Part shown: one piece after another, positions 7,717 through 13,772 of the stretch
How the letters are laid out: each line of letters begins with the position of its first letter
Position numbering within the stretch: position 1 is the stretch's first letter
Assembly (NCBI GenBank): GCA_016293535.1
Contig: JAEDEB010000056.1
Span: forward strand, 1 to 13,772
Source: Bacteroidales bacterium
Lineage (GTDB): Bacteria > Bacteroidota > Bacteroidia > Bacteroidales > UBA932
Length of the DNA stretch: 13,772 nucleotides
Direction: 5' to 3'
Notes under the pieces: model-generated
What the model saw: the letters and a program-made list of their open reading frames with translations, nothing else
The model's database searches: none
What the model was told of the DNA's origin: nothing
Program-made: the position numbers and the translations under genes

Positions 7717-8781
7717 TTATTCTTCTGTTTCCGTTCCGGAGATTACGGCATCCACCTCCACTCCGTCCTTGATGCGGAGCTGTCCTTCCGTCACGACATA
7801 AACGTCATCCTCTATTCCGGAGAGTATTTCCGCGGAGTTGCCGAACCTTACGCCGACCTCCACCTTGACCATCGACACGGTCCTTGCATCCGGATCATAG
7901 ACGTAAACGAACTTGTCGCCTGCACCCTGCTGACGCACGAGGGCCCTGTCGGAAACCACGATGCTCTCGCTGGAGCCGAAGTTGACGTCGACCTTCGCGT
8001 ACATACCCGGACGAAGCTTGCGGTTGCGGTTTGCAACCCTGACCTCTACGGTGAAAGTATGGGTCGCAGGGTCGATGGTCGGATAAATCCTCTCTATGTG
8101 GCCTTCGAAGGTCTCGCCAGGAAGAGCCTCGACGGTGAGACTCACCTTGTCACCCTTCTTCACCCTCGTGTAGTCTGACTCGGAGATTCCCACGAGGAGT
8201 TTCACCGGAGTGATTTCCTGTACGGTGAAAAGCGGCTGGCCCATGGTATACATATCACCCTTGTCATAATTCCTTGCCGTCACCACACCGGTTATCGGGG
8301 AACGGAGGACGGTGTTCTCGAGGAGATTATGGTAAGAGGTCTTCCTTACGTTGTAGGAGAGCTGGATGGCGTCAAGCTCGGACTTGGATACGCCTCCGAC
8401 CTCGTAGAGGCCCTTGATGCGCACGAGTTCGGTGCTGTCGTTGGCAAGCTGGAGCTTGGCCTGCTCGAGGTTGGATACGTCCATCCTGGCAAGTACCTGT
8501 CCCCTCGACACGAAATCACCTATCTCCACATTGATGGTCTTTATCCTGAGTGCCGACTGAGGGGCTATGTTGTTGACCACATTCGCCTGGACGGTGGACG
8601 TGTAAGTTCCTACGTGATTGACCGCCTGTCTGGTCACCTTCTCTACAGCGACCTTGGGGAGTTCCTGTGCCACCTCCTGCGTGGCTGCGCCTTTAGAAGA
8701 GCTTTTCTTTCCGTTTCCGCAGGATGCTGCAACAAGCAGGGCTGCGGAAATCATTCCGATTGTTCTGATGTCAATTTTCAT
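7717..8781 (-). CDS. RND efflux periplasmic adaptor (membrane-fusion) lipoprotein
   Basis: 354 residues. It links the inner-membrane pump to the outer-membrane factor. The N-terminus is a lipoprotein signal with C21 as the lipidation site (LLVAASCGN), followed by a Ser/Lys/Gly-rich linker. The order is typical of the HlyD/AcrA family: first half of the lipoyl domain (IGDFVSRGQVLARMD, about 85-100), a short alpha-helical hairpin (NLEQAKLQL through KTSYHNLL), then the second lipoyl half LRSPITGVVTARNYDKGDMYTMGQPLF. A beta-barrel and a membrane-proximal domain ending in GQLRIKDGVEVDAV follow. It lies 39 nt downstream of the tolC-like stop, a gap mostly filled by a duplicated 22-bp unit, and 12 nt before the pump gene. 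Confidence 0.93.
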   Translation of the reverse strand: MKIDIRTIGMISAALLVAASCGNGKKSSSKGAATQEVAQELPKVAVEKVTRQAVNHVGTYTSTVQANVVNNIAPQSALRIKTINVEIGDFVSRGQVLARMDVSNLEQAKLQLANDSTELVRIKGLYEVGGVSKSELDAIQLSYNVRKTSYHNLLENTVLRSPITGVVTARNYDKGDMYTMGQPLFTVQEITPVKLLVGISESDYTRVKKGDKVSLTVEALPGETFEGHIERIYPTIDPATHTFTVEVRVANRNRKLRPGMYAKVDVNFGSSESIVVSDRALVRQQGAGDKFVYVYDPDARTVSMVKVEVGVRFGNSAEILSGIEDDVYVVTEGQLRIKDGVEVDAVISGTETEE

Positions 8782-8798
8782 ATCTCGTTTTTCTTTCT

Positions 8799-8842
8799 TT
8801 AATCAATATCCGAGTCCATGTTAATCAATATCCGAGTCCATG
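8799..8842. repeat. Perfect 22-bp tandem duplication across the tolC-like stop codon
   Basis: Positions 8799-8820 and 8821-8842 are identical at all 22 bases. Read on the minus strand, each unit is C, then ATG GAC TCG GAT ATT GAT, then TAA. The inner copy (8821-8842) is the real end of the outer-membrane factor (MDSDID-stop). The outer copy lies in the intergenic gap before the adaptor and creates a 6-codon mini-ORF with the same sequence, starting one base after the real stop. Confidence 0.97.
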
Positions 8843-10230
8843 AACTCCTTGCTGATGAGCTGCTCGAGGTTCGACTTGGCCACGACAAAATTGTATACCG
8901 CCTGGGACTGGCTGAGTCTCGACTGAACGACCGCGAGCTGGGCATCGTTGAGGTCGGTGAGCGTCGCCCTTCCGAGTTCATACGACTTCTCGACTATGTC
9001 GTAGCTCTTCTGCGCTGATTCGACCGCATCGCCGGCGCTGTAATAGCTCTTCATATTCGTTTCCATCGTTATGCGGTAGTTCTCCGCCGCGATGGTGAGC
9101 TGACGCTCCGTATCCTGCCTCGTCAGCTGGAGCTGCTCGTACTGATTTCTGGACTGTCTCACGTCATTGAGACGCTTGAAGCCCGAGAAAATCGGAATCG
9201 AGAGGGATACTCCCGCATAAGAGTAAGGGAACCAGGACATCTTCTTGATAGGGTCATTCGCGACGGCGGAATAATTGATGTTCGCCATAAGGGATATGGA
9301 TGGCACGTAGGCCATCTTGTTGACCTTGATGGACTGCTCGAGGGTCCTCGACTGAATATCAAGCTGACGGAGGGAGCTGTTCCCTGAAAAGTCGAGACTG
9401 TCGTGCTGGTGGATGTCATAGAACATATGCTCCGCATAGTCGTCGATATCCCCGACTGTGTCGATGTCGGTATCGAGATCGATGCCCATGACAGCCTTGA
9501 GCTGCCACAAGGCGAGCACTATCGAACTTTCCGCATTGAAGAGGTTAGGTATCGCATTGGAAACTGTCGTCTTGGCCCTGAGATACTCCATCTCGGAAGC
9601 CTTCTGAGCCTTGTACTTGCTCTCCACCTTCTCGAAATTCGTCACGGCGTTTTCATACACGTCCTTATACACGTTGAAGGCTTCCTTGGCAAGCAGAACC
9701 GCGTAGTAAGCCTGCTTGACCTGGGTAACCATCTCCAGGCGTGACGAACGCGCCTTTTCGACAGCTGCCTCCACACCCAGTCCCGACACCTTCAGGCTTG
9801 CCCAGAGCTGGGCATTGACCACGGGCATAGCTGCCGTGGCGCCGACAGAGAAGGAATTGGAGTTGCCTATCTTGGTATCCTTCATCATTCCCGTCATCTC
9901 AGAATCTCCCATCATGGCACGTATATCGTTCTTTATGAGGGTCCTCTGATATGAACCTGTCGCATCTACGGACGGATACAGGGCAGCGTATGTCCCCTTC
10001 TTCGCGTACTCCGTACGCTGGATTTCCTTATCGGCTATCTTCACCGACACATTCTCACTGAGCGCAATCTCCAACGCCTGGTCAAGGGTAATCGCCACGG
10101 GAGCGGCCGAATCTGCCTGAACCACCGGGGCGCTCTCCGCATCCACATCGGAGCGATACTGCGCAAACGCATCAACCGTACACATCAGGGCTGATGCCAC
10201 AACCACAATAGCAGCTAACTTCTTATTCAT
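8821..10230 (-). CDS. TolC-family outer-membrane efflux factor
   Basis: 469 residues. It forms the trimeric outer-membrane and periplasmic tunnel of the tripartite pump. A signal peptide covers residues 1-23 (MNKKLAAIVVVASALMCTVDAFA, cut before QY). Two OEP repeats follow: the first starts at ITLDQALEIALSENVSVKIADKEI (about 47-70), the second near SSLRQLDIQSRTLEQSIKVNK (about 285-305). Long amphipathic helices such as VKQAYYAVLLAKEAFNVYKD and SRLSQSQAVYNFVVAKSNLEQLI form the coiled-coil barrel. GVSLSIPIFSGFKR is the typical second beta-strand region. The C-terminus is acidic (MDSDID) and is duplicated after the stop. It is the first gene of the efflux operon and is divergent from the araC-type regulator. 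No good TAnnTTTG box was found for it. Confidence 0.93.
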   Translation of the reverse strand: MNKKLAAIVVVASALMCTVDAFAQYRSDVDAESAPVVQADSAAPVAITLDQALEIALSENVSVKIADKEIQRTEYAKKGTYAALYPSVDATGSYQRTLIKNDIRAMMGDSEMTGMMKDTKIGNSNSFSVGATAAMPVVNAQLWASLKVSGLGVEAAVEKARSSRLEMVTQVKQAYYAVLLAKEAFNVYKDVYENAVTNFEKVESKYKAQKASEMEYLRAKTTVSNAIPNLFNAESSIVLALWQLKAVMGIDLDTDIDTVGDIDDYAEHMFYDIHQHDSLDFSGNSSLRQLDIQSRTLEQSIKVNKMAYVPSISLMANINYSAVANDPIKKMSWFPYSYAGVSLSIPIFSGFKRLNDVRQSRNQYEQLQLTRQDTERQLTIAAENYRITMETNMKSYYSAGDAVESAQKSYDIVEKSYELGRATLTDLNDAQLAVVQSRLSQSQAVYNFVVAKSNLEQLISKEFMDSDID

Positions 10231-10252
10231 TTTTTACTATACTTTGAGCGGC

Positions 10253-10276
10253 GGCACATTGAGCAAATCATGTGCC
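10253..10276. repeat. Inverted repeat in the tolC-araC divergent region (possible operator)
   Basis: GGCACAT (10253-10259) and ATGTGCC (10270-10276) are perfect 7-bp inverted arms separated by 10 nt, about 23-46 nt upstream of the tolC-like start. The geometry (arm centres about 17 bp apart) would suit a dimeric repressor. It could also form a hairpin in the tolC mRNA leader. A TTGAGC direct repeat (10244-10249 and 10259-10264) overlaps it. The function is inferred from position only. Confidence 0.4.
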
Positions 10277-10292
10277 CCATCATGGTCAATTT

Positions 10293-10325
10293 TTGGTATA
10301 TAATTTGGGTAAATTGGTATATTAT
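10293..10325. promoter_or_regulatory. Direct repeat with 21-bp period, candidate AraC-type binding sites
   Basis: TTGGTATATAAT at 10293-10304 recurs as TTGGTATATTAT at 10314-10325, 11 of 12 matching. The period is 21 bp, two helical turns, which puts both copies on the same DNA face. AraC-family proteins usually bind such same-orientation pairs. The second copy contains the presumed -33 TTG of the araC promoter, so binding there could repress or tune the regulator's own transcription. Confidence 0.5.
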
Positions 10326-10344
10326 TCGGATTTATATATCTTTG
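10314..10344 (+). promoter_or_regulatory. Bacteroidota-type promoter of the araC-family gene
   Basis: The -7 box TATCTTTG (10337-10344) fits TAnnTTTG exactly. A TTG at 10314-10316 lies 20 bp upstream, the usual Bacteroidota -33 spacing. Transcription would start at about 10348-10352, on or next to the ATG at 10351, giving an almost leaderless mRNA. Confidence 0.75.
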
Positions 10345-10350
10345 CGTAAC

Positions 10351-11241
10351 ATGTGTTGTCCAGACATCATACCTCAGGCCTCAGTACAGAGGCAGGCATT
10401 GGCGGAAAAATTCCTCTATTGCGCCAAATTGGCAGGCAGCTGCGAACGTGTCATATCACGTGACAGAAGCAGGGAATGGCATTACATCATTCTGTGTACG
10501 CACGGATCCATCATCCTGGATTTCGAAGACAGGACCGTCACGGTCGAGAAGGGCTTTCTGAACCTGTCCAACGCCGTCTTTCCATCCCGCATCCGCATGG
10601 GAAAGAAATTCGGCGGCTACATCGTGGGCATAGAGTTCGAACTCTTTCTCGACACCCTGCGCGGACGCGGGGGCATCCCCATAGACTACGGACGCGGATT
10701 CCGGCATCTCGACTTTGTCTCCAACCTCCCTTCCGAAAAGCTGCGCATGCTGGAGAAGGACTGCCGCGGCATACTCTCCTCCCTGGAGAACACTGACCAC
10801 TATATGGCCAAGGAAAGGAGCTATGCCCATTGCTTCATACTCCTTACGGACATCATCGATGCAATGTGGACCATGCGCGAGAGCATCCCTCCGGTCCACG
10901 AGGGCAGTGACCACGGCGACGAAATCGTGCGCCAGTTCATGAGGGAAGCATCCAAAAACATAGAAAAGGAATTTCAGGTGGCTTTTTACGCCGAGAAGCT
11001 GTTCGTCTCCAAGCAGCATCTGTCAGACCTGGTGCTCCGCAAGACAGACCATACAATAGGAAATGTGCTTGCCACCTTCCGCTATGAAAGGTGCCTCCGG
11101 ATGGTGAAGGATCCCCGGATGACGCTCCAGCAGATTGCCTCGCAGATGTCCTTTCCCGACCCTTCCGCCTTCGGCAAGTTCTTCAAGCGGCACAACGGAA
11201 TGTCCCCGGCCCGTTACCGCCGCATGCACGGCATAGGATGA
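10351..11241 (+). CDS. AraC-family transcriptional regulator, divergent from the efflux operon
   Basis: 296 residues from the ATG at 10351. The open frame extends upstream to an ATG at 10270, but those 27 codons are translated AT-rich promoter (WYIIWVNWYIIRIYIS) and include the -33 and -7 boxes, so I reject that start. The N-terminal half (about 1-150) has a cupin-like sensing look (WHYIILCTHGSIILDFEDRTVTVEKG). The C-terminal 100 residues form the AraC double helix-turn-helix: FYAEKLFVSKQHLSDLVLRK, then TLQQIASQMSFPDPSAFGKF, FKRHNGMSPARYRR. It probably controls the tolC-adaptor-pump-PII operon read the other way, and perhaps itself. The effector is unknown. Its last codons and stop are tandemly duplicated in frame. 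Confidence 0.9.
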   Translation: MCCPDIIPQASVQRQALAEKFLYCAKLAGSCERVISRDRSREWHYIILCTHGSIILDFEDRTVTVEKGFLNLSNAVFPSRIRMGKKFGGYIVGIEFELFLDTLRGRGGIPIDYGRGFRHLDFVSNLPSEKLRMLEKDCRGILSSLENTDHYMAKERSYAHCFILLTDIIDAMWTMRESIPPVHEGSDHGDEIVRQFMREASKNIEKEFQVAFYAEKLFVSKQHLSDLVLRKTDHTIGNVLATFRYERCLRMVKDPRMTLQQIASQMSFPDPSAFGKFFKRHNGMSPARYRRMHGIG

Positions 11242-11271
11242 CGCAGCATGCACGGCATAGGATGACGCAGC
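11222..11271. repeat. Perfect 24-bp tandem duplication across the araC-family stop codon
   Basis: The 24-bp unit at 11222-11245 repeats exactly at 11246-11269, and two further bases match (11270-11271). It is in frame: ATG CAC GGC ATA GGA TGA occurs first as the true end of the regulator (MHGIG-stop), then again after CGC AGC. The second copy is untranslated, or a 5-codon mini-ORF. Confidence 0.97.
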
Positions 11272-11305
11272 CTGTCAAAGCCGAAGCAGTCGGAACGGAC
11301 AGCAG

Positions 11306-11317
11306 GCGCAGCTGCGC
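11306..11317. repeat. 12-bp perfect palindrome between araC-family gene and lgt
   Basis: GCGCAGCTGCGC is fully self-complementary. With flanking CAG and CTG and a two-base bulge it could form a hairpin with an AGCT loop. A T-run follows only about 20 nt later (11337-11343), so it is a poor intrinsic terminator for the regulator gene. It may equally be a protein-binding site or chance. Confidence 0.3.
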
Positions 11318-11356
11318 AACTGATGAGGAAGGCTTACTTTTTTGAAGATTACTTAA

Positions 11357-11364
11357 TATATTTG
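11357..11364 (+). promoter_or_regulatory. Bacteroidota-type promoter (-7 box) of lgt-pgk
   Basis: TATATTTG matches TAnnTTTG exactly and is followed by C, as in the trxA promoter. It lies 19 nt before the lgt ATG, so the leader would be about 15 nt. No convincing TTG occurs 19-21 bp upstream; a TTTG at 11341-11344 is too close. No comparable box was seen between lgt and pgk, so it probably serves both. Confidence 0.65.
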
Positions 11365-11383
11365 CAGGCCAAAGCATAAGCAA

Positions 11384-12265
11384 ATGACAGACATTCTTGC
11401 CATACACTGGCACGTTGATCCAGTGATTTTCAACATCGGGCCCCTCGCCCTTAGATGGTATTCGGTACTCTTTGTCAGCGGATTCATCATCGGATGGTTC
11501 ATCTTCAAGAGTTTTTTCCGCAAGGAAGATATTCCTGAGAAACTGCTGGACCCGCTTCTATATACCCTGCTTATTGCTACAATAGTCGGCGCCCGTCTGG
11601 GGCACTGCCTTTTCTACCAGCCTGATTATTATCTCGGCAGCTGGCAGGGCTTCCTTGAGATATTCATGCCTTGGAAGGGAGGACTCGCCAGTCACGGTGG
11701 AGCAATAGCCCTGCTTCTTGCGATGTGGTGGTATTCAGCACATTATGGCAAGAAATACGACTTTGACTACCTGTGGATTATGGACCGTCTCGTCATTACA
11801 GTATGTTTTGCGGGAGCGCTTATACGTTTGGGCAACCTCTTCAATTCGGAAATCTACGGCGACGTCACCAATCTCCCTTGGGGAGTGGTTTTCGATCTCA
11901 GGGGTGAAACCCTTCCCAAACACCCTACCCAGCTTTATGAGGCTCTGAGTTACTCCATACTCGGGTTCGGACTGCTCTGGGCATACAACCACAGACTCGA
12001 CAGACTCAAGAGAGGGGAAATCTTCGGCATCTTCCTCATCGTCCTCTTCGGAATGAGGTTTCTCATCGAGTTCATCAAGGAGCCCCAGGTCGGTTTCGAG
12101 GAAACGATGGCCCTCAATATGGGCCAGATACTCAGCATTCCATTCGTGGTCGCAGGTATCCTGCTGCTGATTTGGAGCATATTCAAGGGAAAGCCGGCGA
12201 GAGCCATACATCCCGCCAAGACCAAGCCCGAACCGACCCATTACGCAAAACCTCTGAACAAATAA
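11384..12265 (+). CDS. lgt: Phosphatidylglycerol--prolipoprotein diacylglyceryl transferase
   Basis: 293 residues, usual family length. This integral inner-membrane enzyme moves a diacylglyceryl group from phosphatidylglycerol to the lipobox cysteine of prolipoproteins, the first lipidation step. About seven membrane segments are visible. Catalytic and signature residues: H104 in GGLASHGG, R148-N151-N154-E156 in the Lgt signature (RLGNLFNSEIYG), H180 in HPTQLYEA, and R225/E229 in RFLIEFIKE. An N-terminal RWYSVLF motif is also present. The tail is Lys/Pro-rich and probably cytoplasmic. It has its own promoter, and pgk starts 22 nt after its stop, suggesting one transcript. Substrates would include the efflux adaptor lipoprotein in this window, as any lipoprotein. 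Confidence 0.95.
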   Translation: MTDILAIHWHVDPVIFNIGPLALRWYSVLFVSGFIIGWFIFKSFFRKEDIPEKLLDPLLYTLLIATIVGARLGHCLFYQPDYYLGSWQGFLEIFMPWKGGLASHGGAIALLLAMWWYSAHYGKKYDFDYLWIMDRLVITVCFAGALIRLGNLFNSEIYGDVTNLPWGVVFDLRGETLPKHPTQLYEALSYSILGFGLLWAYNHRLDRLKRGEIFGIFLIVLFGMRFLIEFIKEPQVGFEETMALNMGQILSIPFVVAGILLLIWSIFKGKPARAIHPAKTKPEPTHYAKPLNK

Positions 12266-12287
12266 CAGATCAAATCATAGTATCATC

Positions 12288-13541
12288 ATGCAACAGAAAA
12301 TCAGCAATTACAACTTCGCCGGCAAGAAGGCTCTTGTCAGGGTTGACTTCAACGTTCCTATCCAGGACGGCAAGATTACCGACGACACCCGCATCAGGGG
12401 TGCACTTCCTACCCTCAAGCTCATACTCGGCCAGGGCGGTTCCCTCATTCTTATGAGCCACATGGGCAAGCCTAAGGGCAAGAAGAAGCCTGAACTCAGC
12501 CTCAGCCAGATTGTAGACGCAGTCAGCGCCGCACTTGGCACTCCTGTAAAGTTCGCTCCGGACTGCGCTGACGCTTCCGAAGCTGCCGCTGCCCTCAAGC
12601 CAGGCGAGGTGCTTCTGCTCGAAAACCTCCGCTACTATCCTGAAGAGGAGGGAAAACCGGTAGGCATTGACAAGGAAGATCCTGCATACGATGAGGCCAA
12701 GAAGGCAATGAAAGCCTCCCAGAAGGAGTTTGCAAAGAAACTCGCTTCATACGGCGACTGCTATGTCAACGATGCATTCGGAACTGCACACCGCAAGCAT
12801 GCTTCAACTGCAGTCATAGCGGATTACTTCGATGCAGAGAACAAGATGCTCGGTCTCCTTATGGAGAAGGAAGTCAATGCCGTAGATGCAGTCCTCGGAA
12901 ACATCAAGCGTCCTTTCATTGCGATCATGGGCGGCTCCAAGGTGTCATCCAAGATAGGAATCATCGAGAACCTGCTCGGCAAGGTAGATAAACTCATACT
13001 CTGCGGCGGTATGACATACACTTTCGCAAAAGCACACGGCGGCGAGATTGGAAAGTCCATAGTGGAACTTGACAAACTTGACGTTGCTCTCGGTGTTGAA
13101 GAACTTGCAAAGAAGAACGGTGTGGAACTGTTCCTCGCTCCGGACGCCGTATGTGGTGACGACTTCAGCAACGATGCAAATCAGAAGATATGCCCTGCAA
13201 ACAATATCCCTGACGGTTGGGAAGGTATGGATGCAGGTCCTGAGGCACGCAAGATCTTTGCAAATGCCATAAAGGGCTGCAAGACCATACTCTGGAACGG
13301 TCCTGCCGGCGTATTCGAGTTCGACAACTTCTGTGGCGGCTCGAGGGCAATAGGTGAGGCTATAGCAGAGGCTACTGCAGAGGGTGCATTCTCTCTCATT
13401 GGTGGCGGTGACTCCGTTGCCTGTGTAAACAAATTCGGTCTTGCAGACAAGGTAAGCTATATCTCCACCGGAGGCGGAGCACTTCTCGAGGCCATCGAGG
13501 GCAAGACTCTCCCTGGAATCGCAGCAATCTGCGGCGAGTAG
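12288..13541 (+). CDS. pgk: Phosphoglycerate kinase
   Basis: 417 residues, full length for bacterial enzymes. It makes ATP and 3-phosphoglycerate from 1,3-bisphosphoglycerate and ADP in glycolysis (reversible), in the cytoplasm. N-domain substrate site: RVDFNVP (D20, N22), R37 in TRIRGALPT, and SHMGKPKG (H58). FGTAHRKHAST is the other basic-patch motif. The C-domain nucleotide site includes MGGSKVSSKIG, LWNGPAGVFE, GGGDS at 372-376 and STGGGALLE at 393-401. No key residue is missing. The start is the first ATG after a 22-nt gap from lgt. It ends about 45 nt before an intrinsic terminator. Confidence 0.97.
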   Translation: MQQKISNYNFAGKKALVRVDFNVPIQDGKITDDTRIRGALPTLKLILGQGGSLILMSHMGKPKGKKKPELSLSQIVDAVSAALGTPVKFAPDCADASEAAAALKPGEVLLLENLRYYPEEEGKPVGIDKEDPAYDEAKKAMKASQKEFAKKLASYGDCYVNDAFGTAHRKHASTAVIADYFDAENKMLGLLMEKEVNAVDAVLGNIKRPFIAIMGGSKVSSKIGIIENLLGKVDKLILCGGMTYTFAKAHGGEIGKSIVELDKLDVALGVEELAKKNGVELFLAPDAVCGDDFSNDANQKICPANNIPDGWEGMDAGPEARKIFANAIKGCKTILWNGPAGVFEFDNFCGGSRAIGEAIAEATAEGAFSLIGGGDSVACVNKFGLADKVSYISTGGGALLEAIEGKTLPGIAAICGE

Positions 13542-13561
13542 TTTCCTGACTGAAATATTCC

Positions 13562-13577
13562 CGGACATGCTTGTCCG
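13562..13577 (+). repeat. Short hairpin just after pgk
   Basis: CGGACA-TGCT-TGTCCG gives a perfect 6-bp stem with a 4-nt loop, beginning 20 nt after the pgk stop. No U-run follows, so it is not itself a terminator. It may be a 3'-UTR stabilising hairpin ahead of the real terminator. Confidence 0.45.
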
Positions 13578-13586
13578 CATAAACGG

Positions 13587-13627
13587 GAGGGTGACCATAA
13601 GTCTTCAGACAAAGTCACCCTCTTTTT
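13587..13627 (+). terminator. Intrinsic terminator of lgt-pgk
   Basis: GAGGGTGAC (13587-13595) pairs perfectly with GTCACCCTC (13614-13622), a 9-bp GC-rich stem followed by TTTTT. The 18-nt loop is long but contains its own GTCT-TC-AGAC inverted repeat (13601-13610), so the structure may stack further. Confidence 0.85.
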
Positions 13628-13708
13628 ATATTGCCTCCGAGCGACTGTTGCTCTCCTCCGAAGACCTTCCGCTCCATCAAGAAGATTTCGGGCTTGTGGC
13701 TCTTGCAC

Positions 13709-13743
13709 AAAAAAAAAAGACCCGGGTCGGATGACTCGGGTCT
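13709..13743 (-). terminator. Strong intrinsic terminator of the incoming rRNA operon
   Basis: On the minus strand, an 11-bp stem (13743-13733 with 13728-13718, one G-T wobble) closes a 4-nt loop (ATCC) and runs into ten consecutive T (from the A-run at 13709-13718). Read on the plus strand the same stem is followed only by CTCTTT, so it may also act weakly as a backstop for pgk transcripts. Confidence 0.85.
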
Positions 13744-13750
13744 CTTTGGA

Positions 13751-13772
13751 AAAAAGCGGCAGCTACCTACTC
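13751..13772 (-). rRNA. rrf: Probable 3' end of a 5S rRNA (partial)
   Basis: On the minus strand the window begins GAGTAGGTAGCTGCCGC followed by a T-run. This resembles the 3' end of bacterial 5S rRNA (E. coli ends GAGTAGGGAACTGCC...) and the position fits: a strong terminator follows within 10 nt. Only about 20 bases are visible, so the call rests on this short match plus the terminator. The rest of the rRNA operon would lie to the right. The exact mature 3' end within the T-run cannot be set. Confidence 0.6.

Noticed and set aside
10264..10289. Possible tolC promoter on the minus strand (ATGATTTG with TTG upstream)
   Set aside because: The box lacks the TA of TAnnTTTG and the spacing is only 15 bp, so it falls below a supportable call.
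10270..10350. Upstream start of the araC-family gene adding 27 residues
   Set aside because: The extension contains the gene's own -33 and -7 boxes and encodes low-complexity AT-rich residues.
10456..11019. A 187-codon minus-strand frame inside the araC-family gene
   Set aside because: It is antisense to a protein with a clear AraC double helix-turn-helix and shows no recognisable features of its own.
13457..13708. An 83-codon minus-strand frame at the pgk end
   Set aside because: It starts at the end of the rRNA terminator, crosses the pgk terminator and runs antisense to pgk; it has no coding signs.
1..13772. CRISPR arrays, transposases, integrases, tRNA genes, toxin-antitoxin or phage genes
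   Set aside because: Looked for on both strands by eye; no regularly spaced repeats, mobile-element proteins or tRNA-like cloverleaf sequences were found.

Overview
The window looks like a chromosomal segment of a Bacteroidota bacterium, probably Bacteroidales, with moderately high GC by eye. Three promoters match the Bacteroidota -7 element TAnnTTTG (upstream of trxA, araC and lgt). Shine-Dalgarno sequences are generally absent. The gene families also fit: a Cys-rich RicT/PSP1 protein next to holB, a lipoprotein-type RND adaptor, and a small PII-like protein at the end of the efflux operon. I cannot name genus or species.

Layout, left to right. (1) Positions 1-4221, minus strand: a compact five-gene operon read trxA - small outer-membrane barrel protein - polyprenyl diphosphate synthase - holB - ricT. 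Its promoter lies at about 4214-4221, and ricT runs off the left edge. Junctions are 1 nt, 6 nt, a 4-nt ATGA overlap and 1 nt. (2) Positions 4232-10230, minus strand: a tripartite RND efflux operon read tolC-like outer-membrane factor - lipoprotein adaptor - AcrB-type pump - PII-like 95-residue protein. (3) Positions 10231-10350: a divergent control region with a 21-bp-period direct repeat, an inverted repeat and a strong promoter for an AraC-family regulator (10351-11241, plus strand), the likely local regulator of the efflux operon. (4) Positions 11357-13627, plus strand: lgt and pgk, apparently co-transcribed, ending in an intrinsic terminator. (5) Positions 13709-13772, minus strand: the 3' end of what looks like a 5S rRNA followed by a strong terminator, so an rRNA operon arrives from the right and converges on pgk.

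How the parts relate: the efflux module (araC plus four genes) is a self-contained accessory unit between two housekeeping blocks. Lgt would lipidate the adaptor's N-terminal cysteine, but this is general housekeeping rather than a dedicated link. The most unusual features are two perfect tandem duplications (22 bp and 24 bp). Each spans the stop codon of one of the two divergently transcribed genes (tolC and araC), and each creates a mini-ORF that repeats that gene's last residues. I see no CRISPR array, transposase, integrase or tRNA, and no clear new defence or biosynthetic system. The window is mainly conserved core genes plus one regulated efflux locus.
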